A DNA stretch of 64,000 nucleotides from Cupriavidus basilensis OR16 (lineage in GTDB: Bacteria > Pseudomonadota > Gammaproteobacteria > Burkholderiales > Burkholderiaceae): contig NZ_AHJE01000017.1 of assembly GCF_000243095.1 (NCBI RefSeq), positions 62,001-126,000 on the forward strand. The letters run 5' to 3'. Positions 25,312 through 33,381 of this stretch are shown here, in pieces (positions within the stretch are counted from its first letter, which is position 1; every line of letters starts with the position of its first letter). The notes beneath the pieces were generated by a model, which saw only the letters and a list, made by a program, of their open reading frames with translations, was not told the origin of the DNA and made no database searches. Both the position numbers and the translations under genes were made by a program.

Positions 25312-26455
25312 GCGCGCGGGCTGGGTGGCCCGCCACGACTCCATGTTCATCCGGCTGTTCCTGGTGATGGCCGCGATCATGCTGGCCGTGCACCTGCTCG
25401 GCGTCACGGTCATCGAGAGCGTGTTCCCGCGCCCGGGGCATACCGGGTTCACCTTCGTCCCCGGCGACGAGCCACCGCCGCCACCGCCGGGCGAAGAGGG
25501 GCAGCGGGGCGAGCCGCCGCCGCCACCGGATACCGGGGCGCGCGCGGACAATGCTCACGCCGGCGCACCCGCGCCGCCACGCCGCCAGCGCCGCACCAAT
25601 GGTTTCGGGCCGCCCCGCCTGGGGCTGCTGTTCCAGCTCGCCGCCATCGTGGCCGCGTCGTGGGTGGGCGCGCGCCTGCTGGCCAGGCCAGTGCAGCGTC
25701 TGGCCAGCAGCGCCGGCCGGCTCGCCCAGGACGTGCATGCCTCGCCGCTGGACGAGGACGGCGGCCCGGTCGAGGCCCGCGCGGCGGCCAAGGCCTTCAA
25801 CCACATGCAGCAACGCATCCGCACGCAACTGGCGCAGCAATCGCGCTTCCTGGCCGCTGTGTCGCACGACCTGCGCACGCCGCTCACCCGCATGAGCCTG
25901 CGCATCGAAGGCGTGGACGACAACCAGGTCCGCTATCGCCTGCGCCAGGACCTGGCGGAGATGAACGGGCTGATCGATGCCACCCTGTATTACCTGCGTG
26001 AGCGCGACGGCGCCGCCGCGCCGCGCCAGCGGGTGGATGTGCATGCCTTGCTGCAGGCTGTGGTGGACGATGCCACCGAGATCGGCCAGGACGTCACCCT
26101 GTCCGGCGACGCCGAGCCGCTGCTGGCCTATCCGGCCGAACTGCGCCGGGCGGTGGTCAACCTGGTCGAGAACGCGCACCGCTACGGCGGCAGCGCGCAT
26201 ATCGAACTGGCCGACAGCGCCGAGCGGGTGGTGATCGATGTGAGCGACAACGGCCCCGGCATTGCGCCGGAGGAAATGGCGCGTGTGCTGGAGCCGTTCT
26301 ACCGGCTCGAATCCTCGCGCAACCGTGCCACCGGCGGGGTCGGCATGGGCCTGTCGATCGCCTCGGATATCGTCTCGCGCCACGGTGGCGAGCTCAGCCT
26401 GGCCAACCGGCCGGAGGGCGGCCTGCGGGTGCGCATCGTGCTGCCGCGCGCCTGA
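25283..26455 (+). CDS. Sensor histidine kinase (CpxA/EnvZ-like)
   Basis: 390 aa. First membrane helix MFIRLFLVMAAIMLAVHLLG, a periplasmic loop that is unusually proline-rich (two PPPPP tracts), second helix LGLLFQLAAIVAASWVGARL, HAMP, HisKA with SHDLRTPLTRM (phosphorylated His), N box NLVENAHRYGG, G boxes DNGPGIAPEE and GVGMGLSIASDIV. Complete. Overlaps the regulator gene by 29 nt. ATG 25343 (MFIRL) is an alternative start that would shorten the N-terminus. With the regulator damaged, the pair probably no longer signals to DNA. Confidence 0.9.
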   Translation: MSSPAPSKPERAGWVARHDSMFIRLFLVMAAIMLAVHLLGVTVIESVFPRPGHTGFTFVPGDEPPPPPPGEEGQRGEPPPPPDTGARADNAHAGAPAPPRRQRRTNGFGPPRLGLLFQLAAIVAASWVGARLLARPVQRLASSAGRLAQDVHASPLDEDGGPVEARAAAKAFNHMQQRIRTQLAQQSRFLAAVSHDLRTPLTRMSLRIEGVDDNQVRYRLRQDLAEMNGLIDATLYYLRERDGAAAPRQRVDVHALLQAVVDDATEIGQDVTLSGDAEPLLAYPAELRRAVVNLVENAHRYGGSAHIELADSAERVVIDVSDNGPGIAPEEMARVLEPFYRLESSRNRATGGVGMGLSIASDIVSRHGGELSLANRPEGGLRVRIVLPRA

Positions 26456-26497
26456 GTGGCGCGCGCCCAGGTCGCGCCCAGGTGCCGGCGCCGGCGC

Positions 26498-27640
26498 TCA
26501 CCGCGCCGTGCCGCCGCCCATCGCCGCGAGCTGCACATACTGCGAGCCGCGCGCGCCATGCGTGAAATCCAGCACGAAATCGCCCAGGTCGACGCGGGCC
26601 TGCAGCGCGCGCCGCAGGTCCGCCGGCGTAGCGCCGCGCGGCCCGGACAACGCCGTGCGCACCAGCCAGGCGGCGCCGATATAGCCGGCTAGCGTGGCCG
26701 GCGAGGCGGGCTCGTCCAGGAACTGCTTCATCCGGCCCACGTGCTCCTTGACCACCCGCAAGGTCAGGTCCTGCGGCCCCGGGGCGATCTGCGTCAACAC
26801 GATGCCGCCGATGTAGCCGGCGCCAAGGATCTCCCGCGCCGCCAGCGAATTGACCGCCGACAAGCCCACCAGGAAGCCGTACCAGCCCCGCGCCGCCAGC
26901 GCGCGGCCGAGATTGGCATAGGCCAGCGTATCGCCCGCCACGATCACCGCGGCCGGGCGCGCGGCGGCGATGCGTTGCGCCACCGCGCTAGTCTCGCCGG
27001 CTTTTCCCGCTTCCAGCGTGAGGGCCTGCAGTCCCGTCTCTTGCTCGAGCTGGCGCCGCCAGGGCGTGCCGCTAGCCAGGCTGCCGGCCGCAAAATCCGG
27101 CGCCACGGCCAGCACCATCTGCTTGAGGCCATAGCTGCGCAACTGCCGGATGGCCGCGTCCAGCTCGGTGCGGTAGTCGGCCCGCGTGTACCAGACGTGA
27201 TCCGCCGCGAGCGACAGCCCGGACAACGGCGCCACGATCTGCACGCCGCGCCGGGCCAGCTCGGGCGAGGCGGCTAGCACTGGCAGCAAGGCGTCGCTCG
27301 GGCCGAACAGCAACTCAGCCCGCTCGCCGTCGACCAGCGACACCGCTTGCGCGGTGGCCGCGCGCGGATCGGCGTCGACCTCGCGCACCACATGCAACAC
27401 GCGCGGTTCGCGCGCGCCGGCGTTGGCCGCGTCGAACATCACCTTGGCCCCCGCCAGGTAGTCGCGCGCCAGGTCGGCTTGCGCGCCGCCCCGGTCCACC
27501 AGGTGGCCGATCACCAGCGGGCGCCGTGGCGGCACCTGTGCCAGCAGGGAGGCGGGCGCCAGCATGGCGCTGCCAAGTGCGGCCAGGACCCGGCGGCGCG
27601 GCAGCCGCGCGGGGTTGGCATTCAGGGAAGAAATATGCAT
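26498..27640 (-). CDS. ABC-type branched-chain amino acid-like substrate-binding protein
   Basis: 380 aa, type I periplasmic binding fold: RRPLVIGHLVDRGGAQADLA, AELLFGPSDALLPVLAAS, LAVAPDFAAGSLA. The start is ATG 27640, giving an N-terminus with PRRRVLAALGSAMLAPASLL, which looks like a Tat or Sec signal. No ABC permease or ATPase lies nearby, so it may work with a distant system or act as a ligand sensor for another protein. Confidence 0.8.
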   Translation of the reverse strand: MHISSLNANPARLPRRRVLAALGSAMLAPASLLAQVPPRRPLVIGHLVDRGGAQADLARDYLAGAKVMFDAANAGAREPRVLHVVREVDADPRAATAQAVSLVDGERAELLFGPSDALLPVLAASPELARRGVQIVAPLSGLSLAADHVWYTRADYRTELDAAIRQLRSYGLKQMVLAVAPDFAAGSLASGTPWRRQLEQETGLQALTLEAGKAGETSAVAQRIAAARPAAVIVAGDTLAYANLGRALAARGWYGFLVGLSAVNSLAAREILGAGYIGGIVLTQIAPGPQDLTLRVVKEHVGRMKQFLDEPASPATLAGYIGAAWLVRTALSGPRGATPADLRRALQARVDLGDFVLDFTHGARGSQYVQLAAMGGGTAR

Positions 27641-27773
27641 GGGAACCCGCGTGGCCAGGTGCAGAGGAATTGCGTGATTGGGGAAAGCGCCGCGCAGCCT
27701 ACCTGTTCCAGGTGACGCTGGCATGACGCCCGGCACGCCTGGCTGCGGCGCGTTGCGATGTCATGGGCCGCGG

Positions 27774-27787
27774 CTTGACCCCGGTCA
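27774..27787 (+). promoter_or_regulatory. FNR/ANR-like box upstream of hemN
   Basis: TTGACCCCGGTCAA is a perfect 5+5 palindrome with 4-nt spacer, one step per half-site from the FNR consensus TTGAT-N4-ATCAA. It lies 61 nt before the hemN start codon. hemN is an FNR/ANR target in many proteobacteria. Confidence 0.6.
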
Positions 27788-27847
27788 ACGCAGTCGCGAG
27801 CGGCGCGCCCTACGATGGGCCATCGAATCCACGACAAAGGCCGCCCC

Positions 27848-29320
27848 ATGGCTGCGACTGCCCCCGCCGCGTTCTCCAACGCAATCGCCACTTCCATCGC
27901 CACCTCCATCGTCGTTCCGGGCCAACCCCGCACCTGCTCCGGCAAGTGCGGCGCTGCCTGCACCGGCCAGCCGGTGCGACGGGCTGCGGCAGCGCCGGAC
28001 CGGCACGCCTTGTCGGACTTTCGCGCGCTGGCGGGCCGCATGGATATCAACGGCCCGCGCTACACCTCGTATCCGACGGCCGACCGTTTTCACGGCGGCT
28101 TCGGCGAGCAGGACTACCGGCAGGCACTGGCCGACTGCGCCACCAACGCCGCCGCGCCGCTCTCGCTGTATGTGCATGTGCCGTTCTGCGAGAACATCTG
28201 CTACTACTGCGGCTGCAACAAGATCATCACCAAGGACCACCGCCGCAGCGCCCGCTACGTGGACTACCTGGCGCGCGAGATGGCGCTGGTGGCGCAGCAG
28301 CTCGGCGTGCGGCGCGAGGTGGTGCAGTCGCACTGGGGCGGTGGCACGCCGACTTTCCTCGATCCAGCCGAGATGCGCCGCGTGATGGGCGCGCTGCACC
28401 AGCACTTCCGCCTGCTGCCCGAGGGCGAGCACTCGATCGAGATCGACCCGCGCCGCATCGGCGACGCGCAGATGGCGCTGCTGGCGGAACTCGGTTTCAA
28501 CCGCATCAGCCTGGGCGTGCAGGATTTCGACGCCGAGGTCCAGCGCGCCATCCACCGCGTGCAATCGCTGGCCGAGACGCAGGCCGTGGTCGACGCCGCG
28601 CGCCGGCTGGGTTTCCGCTCGGTCAGCATGGACCTGATCTACGGCCTGCCGCACCAGACCACGGCGCGCTTTGCCGCCACCGTGGAGCAGGTGCTGGCGA
28701 TGCGCCCGGACCGGCTCTCGGTGTACAGCTACGCGCACCTGCCGCACGTGTTCAAACCGCAGCGGCGCATCGACGAAAGCGCGCTGCCGGCCGCCGCCGA
28801 AAAACTCGACATCCTGGTCGGCACCATCGGGCAGCTCACCGCCGCCGGCTACGTCTACATTGGCATGGACCACTTCGCGCTGCCGGACGATGCGCTCGCC
28901 GTGGCGCAGCGCGAGGGCCGGCTGCAGCGCAACTTCCAGGGCTATTCCACCCACGCCGGCCATGACCAGCTCGGCTTCGGCGTCTCGTCGATCGGCGCGG
29001 TGGCGGGCCGCTACGTGCAGAACGCCCGCACGCTCGATGACTACTACCGTGGCCTCGACGCCGGCGTGCTGCCGGTGATGCGCGGCTTCGCCATGCGCGA
29101 TGAAGATCACTTGCGGCGCGATGTCATTGGCGCCCTGATGTGCAATGGCGTGCTGGATGTCGCGGCGGTCGAAGCGCGCCACCGCATCGATTTCGCGGCG
29201 CACTTTGCCACCGAACTTGCGGAACTGGCGCGGCTGGCCGAAGACGGGCTGGTGCGCTGCGAGCCCGGCCGCATCGAGGTGACCCCGCTCGGGCGCTTGC
29301 CACGCGCAGCGCTGATGTAG
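27848..29320 (+). CDS. hemN: Oxygen-independent coproporphyrinogen III dehydrogenase, C-terminus altered by a frame break
   Basis: Radical SAM enzyme of heme synthesis for low-oxygen growth. The cluster motif is [22 protein letters not shown] and [15 protein letters not shown] follow. The N-terminus has an extra Cys-rich tail before [17 protein letters not shown]. The body is intact to VTPLGRL near 29298, then ends PRAALM. In the +2 frame the DNA right after reads [19 protein letters not shown] and stops at 29364, which is the usual HemN ending (RYSRVV). The helix between (about 13 residues in relatives, including the AMxFD motif) is missing. The core is intact, but the C-terminal domain is probably destabilised. 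Confidence 0.87.
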   Translation: MAATAPAAFSNAIATSIATSIVVPGQPRTCSGKCGAACTGQPVRRAAAAPDRHALSDFRALAGRMDINGPRYTSYPTADRFHGGFGEQDYRQALADCATNAAAPLSLYVHVPFCENICYYCGCNKIITKDHRRSARYVDYLAREMALVAQQLGVRREVVQSHWGGGTPTFLDPAEMRRVMGALHQHFRLLPEGEHSIEIDPRRIGDAQMALLAELGFNRISLGVQDFDAEVQRAIHRVQSLAETQAVVDAARRLGFRSVSMDLIYGLPHQTTARFAATVEQVLAMRPDRLSVYSYAHLPHVFKPQRRIDESALPAAAEKLDILVGTIGQLTAAGYVYIGMDHFALPDDALAVAQREGRLQRNFQGYSTHAGHDQLGFGVSSIGAVAGRYVQNARTLDDYYRGLDAGVLPVMRGFAMRDEDHLRRDVIGALMCNGVLDVAAVEARHRIDFAAHFATELAELARLAEDGLVRCEPGRIEVTPLGRLPRAALM

Positions 29321-29392
29321 GTACGCCCTTGCCGATGCCGCAGCGCTACTCTCGGGTGGTTTAAGCTACAGGCAACGCAGTGACCGGAAAGC

Positions 29393-29436
29393 AAAAAGCC
29401 CACGGCATGCCGTGCACGGCATGCCGTGGGCTTTTT
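29393..29436. terminator. 44-bp perfect palindrome, bidirectional terminator
   Basis: The two 22-nt halves (AAAAAGCCCACGGCATGCCG.. and its exact complement) form a perfect palindrome with A and T tracts at the ends, so it can terminate the convergent hemN and cytochrome genes. Each half contains CGGCATGCCG. Confidence 0.93.
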
Positions 29437-29454
29437 GTTGAGAGCGGCTTGCGC

Positions 29455-30339
29455 TTACTTCGAAGCGTTGGCCATGTAGTCCACCGCGGCCATCACGTCG
29501 GCGTCGGGGCCGGCGTAGCCACCCTTCGGCGGCATCACGCCCTTGCCCTTCAGGGCGAAGGCGTGCACGGCGTCCATGCCTTCCTTCAGGCGCGGTGCCC
29601 AGGCAGCCTTGTCGCCGAACTTCGGCGCACCGGCAACACCAGCCGCGTGGCAGGCGGCGCAGACTTGTTCGTAGACTTTCTTGCCCACTTCGGCGGAAGC
29701 CGGCGCGGCGGCTGCAGCAGCCGGTGCGGCAGCGGCCGCGGGGGCAGCTGCGGGAGCGGCCGGGGCAGCGGCTGCGGCAGGCGCCGCGGTGGCGTCCGAA
29801 GCGGCAGCCGTAGCCGGAGCAGCGGCAGGCGCGGCGGGTTCCGGGAACTTGGCGCCACCGGCGTCCGCCATGTAGACCACGGCGCGGCCGAGTTCGTAAT
29901 CGCTGTAGTCGTCGGCGGTAGTGCCGGCGCGGGCCTGCATGGCGCCCTTGCCGTGCAGCACGGAGTTCAGCAGGCCGGCAAAGCCCTGGCCGATGCGCGG
30001 AGCCCAGTCACCGGCGGTGTTGTACTTGGGCGCGCCGGCAGCACCGGTGGCGTGGCAGGCGGCACAGACTTCCTTATAGACCTGCTCGCCGGTCTTGTAG
30101 ACGCGCGGTGCGTTCGGGTCCTTCAATTCGAGCGAGGCGACCGGCTTGATGCGGTCATTGACGGATTCCGCGCTAGCGGTGGAACCCGCACCTTCCTTGG
30201 CACCGTGTCCGACAAAGTTGACCAGCAGGATGATCACGATGATTGGCACCAGGAAGGCGGCAATCACCACAGCGATCAGCTGCTTGGGGGTCTTGATGGG
30301 AGACTCGTGTTCGTCTTGTGCGTTGTGGACGTCGCTCAT
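29455..30339 (-). CDS. Membrane-anchored di-heme cytochrome c (cytochrome c5 type)
   Basis: 294 aa. N-terminal anchor QLIAVVIAAFLVPIIVIILL, then two class I cytochrome c domains, each with CAACH (VCAACHATG near residue 90; VCAACHAAG near 230), separated by a long Ala/Pro linker that is low-complexity. Distal ligands likely Met in the MPPKGG segment and near AVVYMADAGG. Acts in the periplasm, anchored to the inner membrane, in electron transfer to terminal oxidases. The ATG at 30339 is preferred over the TTG six nt upstream. The linker is coded by GC-rich repeats (GCN codons) and could vary in length between strains. Confidence 0.9.
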   Translation of the reverse strand: MSDVHNAQDEHESPIKTPKQLIAVVIAAFLVPIIVIILLVNFVGHGAKEGAGSTASAESVNDRIKPVASLELKDPNAPRVYKTGEQVYKEVCAACHATGAAGAPKYNTAGDWAPRIGQGFAGLLNSVLHGKGAMQARAGTTADDYSDYELGRAVVYMADAGGAKFPEPAAPAAAPATAAASDATAAPAAAAAPAAPAAAPAAAAAPAAAAAAPASAEVGKKVYEQVCAACHAAGVAGAPKFGDKAAWAPRLKEGMDAVHAFALKGKGVMPPKGGYAGPDADVMAAVDYMANASK

Positions 30340-30727
30340 ACTCAACTCTCAATTTTGCAGGAAACCTGTGGCCGCTCGCGATCGGCTGCTTATGTGGCCG
30401 CTTGCTCGGTGGCCAATTCCTCCTGGCCAATTGCGCGCATCGGACTATTATCCGGTGCCAACTGCCCCGAAACGGGCCAGCCAGCAGGGCGCGGCACCAT
30501 CATCCCCGGACCTGATGTGGACGTTGCGCAGCCCCGTTTTTACACAAATAACTCGCGATTATAGCCTCAAAGATCTACCGCATGGAGGCAAAAGCGGCTT
30601 GCAAGAGACGTCATCTAGCCGCACTTTTCAGCCCGGCGTGGACGTCTCTCGCCAAACACGGTATGCTATGCGACTTTCCGGCAGCGGCACTCGCGCGCTG
30701 CCTATGTCGTACCCCGTCATACCCTGT
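30340..30727. other. Intergenic region with promoters for the cytochrome and tRNA genes
   Basis: 388 nt with no supported gene. A 9-bp inverted repeat AGAGACGTC / GACGTCTCT (30604-30612 and 30641-30649) lies upstream of the tRNA, followed by a TATGCT -10-like hexamer near 30663. Confidence 0.5.
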
Positions 30728-30803
30728 GCGCCCGTAGCTCAATGGATAGAGTACTGCCCTCCGAAGGCAGGGGTTGCTGGTTCGATCCCAGCCGGGCGCA
30801 CCA
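30728..30803 (+). tRNA. tRNA-Arg (anticodon CCG)
   Basis: 76-nt cloverleaf. Acceptor stem GCGCCCG pairs with CGGGCGC; D arm with GTAGCTCAATGGATAGAG; anticodon stem-loop CTGCCCTCCGAAGGCAG with CCG in the loop; T arm GGTTCGATCCC; encoded CCA at 30801-30803. Its 3' 54 nt are the attachment site of the adjoining prophage and are duplicated at 37534, but this left copy is complete, so the tRNA stays functional. Confidence 0.97.
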
Positions 30804-31125
30804 CTTGCTGTGCCTTCGCATCAGCGGCACCGCCCATCACCCCCGACACAGTCATCACTACCGTAGCTGCGACAGCGCCGGCGTGCCTTAGCACAACTGC
30901 ACTCTTCGTCTGCTTTTTCCGAGCAGCTTCGGCCGCGAGGATCTGGAATGCTTCCGCCTCTCCAATTCCTGCCTCATGCGCCAGGCGCAGAGCGTCGTCG
31001 TAATCGGGTAGGCGGTCGCCTCGGGCGTAGCGGTTGAGCGTGGTCTGTTGCATGCCCAAGTCCTTGGCGGCTTGGTTCACGCTTCGGCCATGCAGTGCCA
31101 TTTCAATCAATTCACGGTAACTCAT
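30739..31125 (-). CDS. Prophage HTH regulator with C-terminal membrane helix
   Basis: 128 aa. An HTH: MSYRELIEMALHGRSVNQAA, with recognition helix region LGMQQTTLNRYARGDRLPDY; then a hydrophobic segment VVLRHAGAVAATVVMTVSGV that can span the membrane. Similar small HTH regulators stand divergent from the replication gene in inoviruses and act like RstR/cI repressors. The ATG at 31125 has GGGGATAG upstream. The last ~20 codons (RPAGIEPATPAFGGQ..) are read from the antisense strand of tRNA-Arg, so this tail exists because of integration. It overlaps the tRNA by 65 nt. Confidence 0.75.
   Translation of the reverse strand: MSYRELIEMALHGRSVNQAAKDLGMQQTTLNRYARGDRLPDYDDALRLAHEAGIGEAEAFQILAAEAARKKQTKSAVVLRHAGAVAATVVMTVSGVMGGAADAKAQQVVRPAGIEPATPAFGGQYSIH
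30750..30803 (+). repeat. attL: 54-bp core inside tRNA-Arg
   Basis: Identical over 54 nt to 37534-37587, from AGTACTGCCCTCCG to the CCA end. The flanks differ on both sides. Together they mark the prophage ends. Confidence 0.95.
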
Positions 31126-31147
31126 AGCTATCCCCTATTTGCGCGCC

Positions 31148-31210
31148 TAGGCCGAATGGCCTAACCTTCGGTCCTAATTAGGCCGATTGGCCTAAGGTCG
31201 ATTGGCCTTA
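31148..31210. promoter_or_regulatory. Three operator-like palindromes in the prophage control region
   Basis: TAGGCC-GAAT-GGCCTA (31148-31163), TTAGGCC-GATT-GGCCTAA (31178-31195) and TAAGGTC-GATT-GGCCTTA (31193-31210, one mismatch). Arms and 4-nt spacer are conserved, centres 31 and 15 bp apart. They lie between the divergent regulator and replication genes and are most likely operators of the HTH regulator at 30739-31125. Confidence 0.82.
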
Positions 31211-31253
31211 AGCCGAACGGAATCATAGTTCGTAAACCGCAAGGGGTAAACGA

Positions 31254-32501
31254 ATGGCGCAAGCAGGGTTGTTTCTAGCTGTTGCAGCGGGCGTGGGTGC
31301 AGCCGCCGCTGTGGGTGCGTGGGTGGGGCTGTGGATCGCTACCGGCATGGATCGCTACCGGCATCGCCTCGGCCATCGTGGACGTCCGGAGGGGTGCGTG
31401 ATGGCGAAGAGTCTCGGTCCTGTTCTGGATGCGGTTGTCGACATGGAGACGGGCGAGATTCTCGTCTCGCCTATTGCTGGCGCTGTTGCGGCTGCGCTTG
31501 CGTCGGCCCCGGGTTCTTCCCCCCGTCCTGTAACACGGGGGGAACTTGAACTTGCCGAGGGTATCGATTGTTTTAAAACAAAGATCGACTGGCTGCACGC
31601 TTCGTGGGAAATGAAGGGCGCGGAAGGGGACCCGGTGTGGGTGCGCGACATGATTTTCTGCGACGGTTTCCGCTTCATGCGGCAAGAGGGCAAGGGGCTG
31701 TTCGGCTTCGCAGAGTCCGAGGACGTGCTGTATCAGGTCGGCGGCGAGTGGCAGCGCGTCGCGGTGCTGGCATGGGGCGGCAGAGAGCGGCAAGCCAACA
31801 TGGCTTTCCTGCAGGTCACTGGCACGGGCTGCAACGCGCTCAAGCTCAACGAGGATCGCCTCGACCGGGAGAATCTGCGCATCGTGCTGCAGTCGGTACA
31901 GGCCACCATCACGCGACTGGATATTGCGTTCGACACCGAAGCGCTCGGCGTGATGGATTGCTGGGACGCCTACCAAGCGGGGATGTTTCAGCGCCAGTCG
32001 TCGCGGCCTAGCTACGATCAGGCAGGCGACTGGCTGGAGCATCAGGGCAGGGGGCGCACGCTCTATATCGGCAAGGCCAAGAACGGCAAGCTGATTCGCT
32101 GTTACGAGAAGGGCAAGCAGCTTGGCGATCCTGAGTCGCCGTGGCTGCGCATGGAAGTGCAGTGGGGAAATCGGGACCGAGTGATTCCTTATGACGCGCT
32201 GGTCGATACCGATGCGTACTTCGTCGGTGCTGCGCCTTTTTTCTCCACTGTCTTGGCTACCGTCCCGCGCATGGTCAAGACGATTGCTAAGGGCGCGGCC
32301 ATCGTGGCGGAAAAGCTGGCGGACTGCGGGCGGGATGCCTACGGGCGCTTCATCAATCAGCTTGTGCTGGCGAAATTCACTGCAGAGCAAATCATTTCTT
32401 TGCTTCGGCGCGAGGGCGCACCGAAGCGCATGGTGCCGTTCGTCCTGAAGGGCGCTGGCACGTTCTTTCCGGGTAGTTATTTCCAGGGGGTTACATCATG
32501 A
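31254..32501 (+). CDS. Phage replication initiation protein (RstA-like, Rep_trans), fused to a small membrane ORF
   Basis: 415 aa. The Rep domain covers about residues 100-410: CFKTKIDWLHASWEMKG, RLDIAFDTEALGVMDCWDAY, RTLYIGKAKNGKLIRCYEKG, WLRMEVQWGNRDRVIPYD. This is the rolling-circle initiator of the RstA/phage replication initiation factor family, which nicks the phage origin. The likely native start is ATG 31401 (MAKSLGPV) with GGAGGGG upstream. The preceding 49 codons, starting at ATG 31254, encode a hydrophobic segment and seem to be a separate 43-aa membrane protein whose stop was removed by a 16-bp duplication at 31332-31363. Confidence 0.85.
   Translation: MAQAGLFLAVAAGVGAAAAVGAWVGLWIATGMDRYRHRLGHRGRPEGCVMAKSLGPVLDAVVDMETGEILVSPIAGAVAAALASAPGSSPRPVTRGELELAEGIDCFKTKIDWLHASWEMKGAEGDPVWVRDMIFCDGFRFMRQEGKGLFGFAESEDVLYQVGGEWQRVAVLAWGGRERQANMAFLQVTGTGCNALKLNEDRLDRENLRIVLQSVQATITRLDIAFDTEALGVMDCWDAYQAGMFQRQSSRPSYDQAGDWLEHQGRGRTLYIGKAKNGKLIRCYEKGKQLGDPESPWLRMEVQWGNRDRVIPYDALVDTDAYFVGAAPFFSTVLATVPRMVKTIAKGAAIVAEKLADCGRDAYGRFINQLVLAKFTAEQIISLLRREGAPKRMVPFVLKGAGTFFPGSYFQGVTS
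31332..31363 (+). repeat. 16-bp tandem duplication that fuses two phage ORFs
   Basis: TGGATCGCTACCGGCA occurs twice head to tail (31332-31347, 31348-31363). Removing one copy gives an ORF ending GIASAIVDVRRGA and a TGA at the ATG of rep (TGATG, 31400-31403 region), the standard coupling seen between neighbouring phage genes. Confidence 0.88.
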
Positions 32502-32779
32502 GTCAAGCAGTCGAATCGGGTACGTGCCAAGCGATCATCGCGGGCCGTGTGGAAGAGGTAACGGCGCTGGAGAACGGCGGCTTTGACACGGCCATTGCGC
32601 TGCCTGCGGAGGATGAATTCTCGTCCCCTGGCTTCGTGCACGTGTACTCGGAAAAGCGCATCGGCCAAAAAGGCGAGATGGTGCGTCAGGTGGTGAAGGT
32701 GTCGGGCTTCCGCCAGCGCATCCAAGGCAAGCAGGGCATGTGGATCAAGTACACCAACGTGCTGCGGGCAGTGCAGTAA
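32498..32779 (+). CDS. Phage single-stranded DNA-binding protein (gpV-like)
   Basis: 93 aa, starting at ATG 32498 that overlaps the rep stop (ATGA). Mixed beta sequence, GFVHVYSEKRIGQKGEMVRQ and VSGFRQRIQGKQGMWIKYTN, rich in aromatic and basic residues. The position directly after rep is that of gene V proteins, which coat phage ssDNA before packaging. Assigned from position and size; direct homology is not certain. Confidence 0.65.
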   Translation: MSQAVESGTCQAIIAGRVEEVTALENGGFDTAIALPAEDEFSSPGFVHVYSEKRIGQKGEMVRQVVKVSGFRQRIQGKQGMWIKYTNVLRAVQ

Positions 32780-32847
32780 CACCAGTTTCTTCCTGCTCGG
32801 CCTGAACAACCGGGCGGGTTTTCCAACCCTCACATAAGGGGTCAATC

Positions 32848-33048
32848 ATGTTCAAGTTCGGTAAGAAGGCAAAGCTCTCGGCTCTGGCCGCCCTGTCGCT
32901 GGCTGCTGGTCAAGCAATGGCAACGGTGCCGCCCGAGGTGTCCTCGGCCATGTCGGACGGCAAGGCAGACGCGCTGACGGTCGCTGGTCTGGGTCTGGTG
33001 ATCATCATCGCGATCGCGGCTTTCAAGTACATGCGCAAGGGCGTCTGA
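32848..33048 (+). CDS. Major coat protein (pVIII-like)
   Basis: 66 aa. A basic N-terminus (MFKFGKKAKLSALAALSLAA), leader cleavage expected after AMA, then a short amphipathic acidic segment TVPPEVSSAMSDGKADALTV, a membrane helix AGLGLVIIIAIAAFKYM and a basic C-terminus RKGV. This is the pVIII layout: after cleavage a 40-residue helix with acidic outside and basic DNA-facing end. Confidence 0.87.
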   Translation: MFKFGKKAKLSALAALSLAAGQAMATVPPEVSSAMSDGKADALTVAGLGLVIIIAIAAFKYMRKGV

Positions 33049-33051
33049 GCG

Positions 33052-33381
33052 ATGGCCGGGGCGCTACTCGGTGCGATGTGCTACGCCTCGCCAGATGCGG
33101 CGGCGGACGCGTACTACAGCGGGGCAGCGCCCTCGCAGACTCCGGGAGGTACGTCGTACCTCTCGGCGTTTGTCAAAGACGCGGGCGTGTGGAAGTTGCG
33201 GCGGTATCAGGTCAATAGTGCTGGGGAGGTTGCGACGCTGACGGATGCGGTATTGCCAACCATGACGTTTCCGGCGTGCGACCCGCTGGAGAATTTCAAG
33301 GACGGCATGACGGTCGGTTGGGGCGTGGTGGCGGCGATGGTGCTTGCGTGGGGTGTGACGGTGCTTCGTAGGGGACTGTGA
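33052..33381 (+). CDS. Phage membrane-anchored virion-associated protein, 109 aa
   Basis: Starts 3 nt after pVIII. A short region resembling a leader, then SGAAPSQTPGGTSYLSAF, a beta-rich middle KLRRYQVNSAGEVATL, and a C-terminal membrane helix GWGVVAAMVLAWGVTVLRRG with positive end. Typical of minor virion proteins that sit in the inner membrane before assembly. No named family recognised. Its TGA overlaps the next start (TGATG). Confidence 0.65.
   Translation: MAGALLGAMCYASPDAAADAYYSGAAPSQTPGGTSYLSAFVKDAGVWKLRRYQVNSAGEVATLTDAVLPTMTFPACDPLENFKDGMTVGWGVVAAMVLAWGVTVLRRGL

Noticed and set aside
30804..30870. C-terminal half of a split (SSV-type) integrase next to attL
   Set aside because: The frame continued from the integrase across the core closes after 20 codons and shows no HxxR or Tyr motif.
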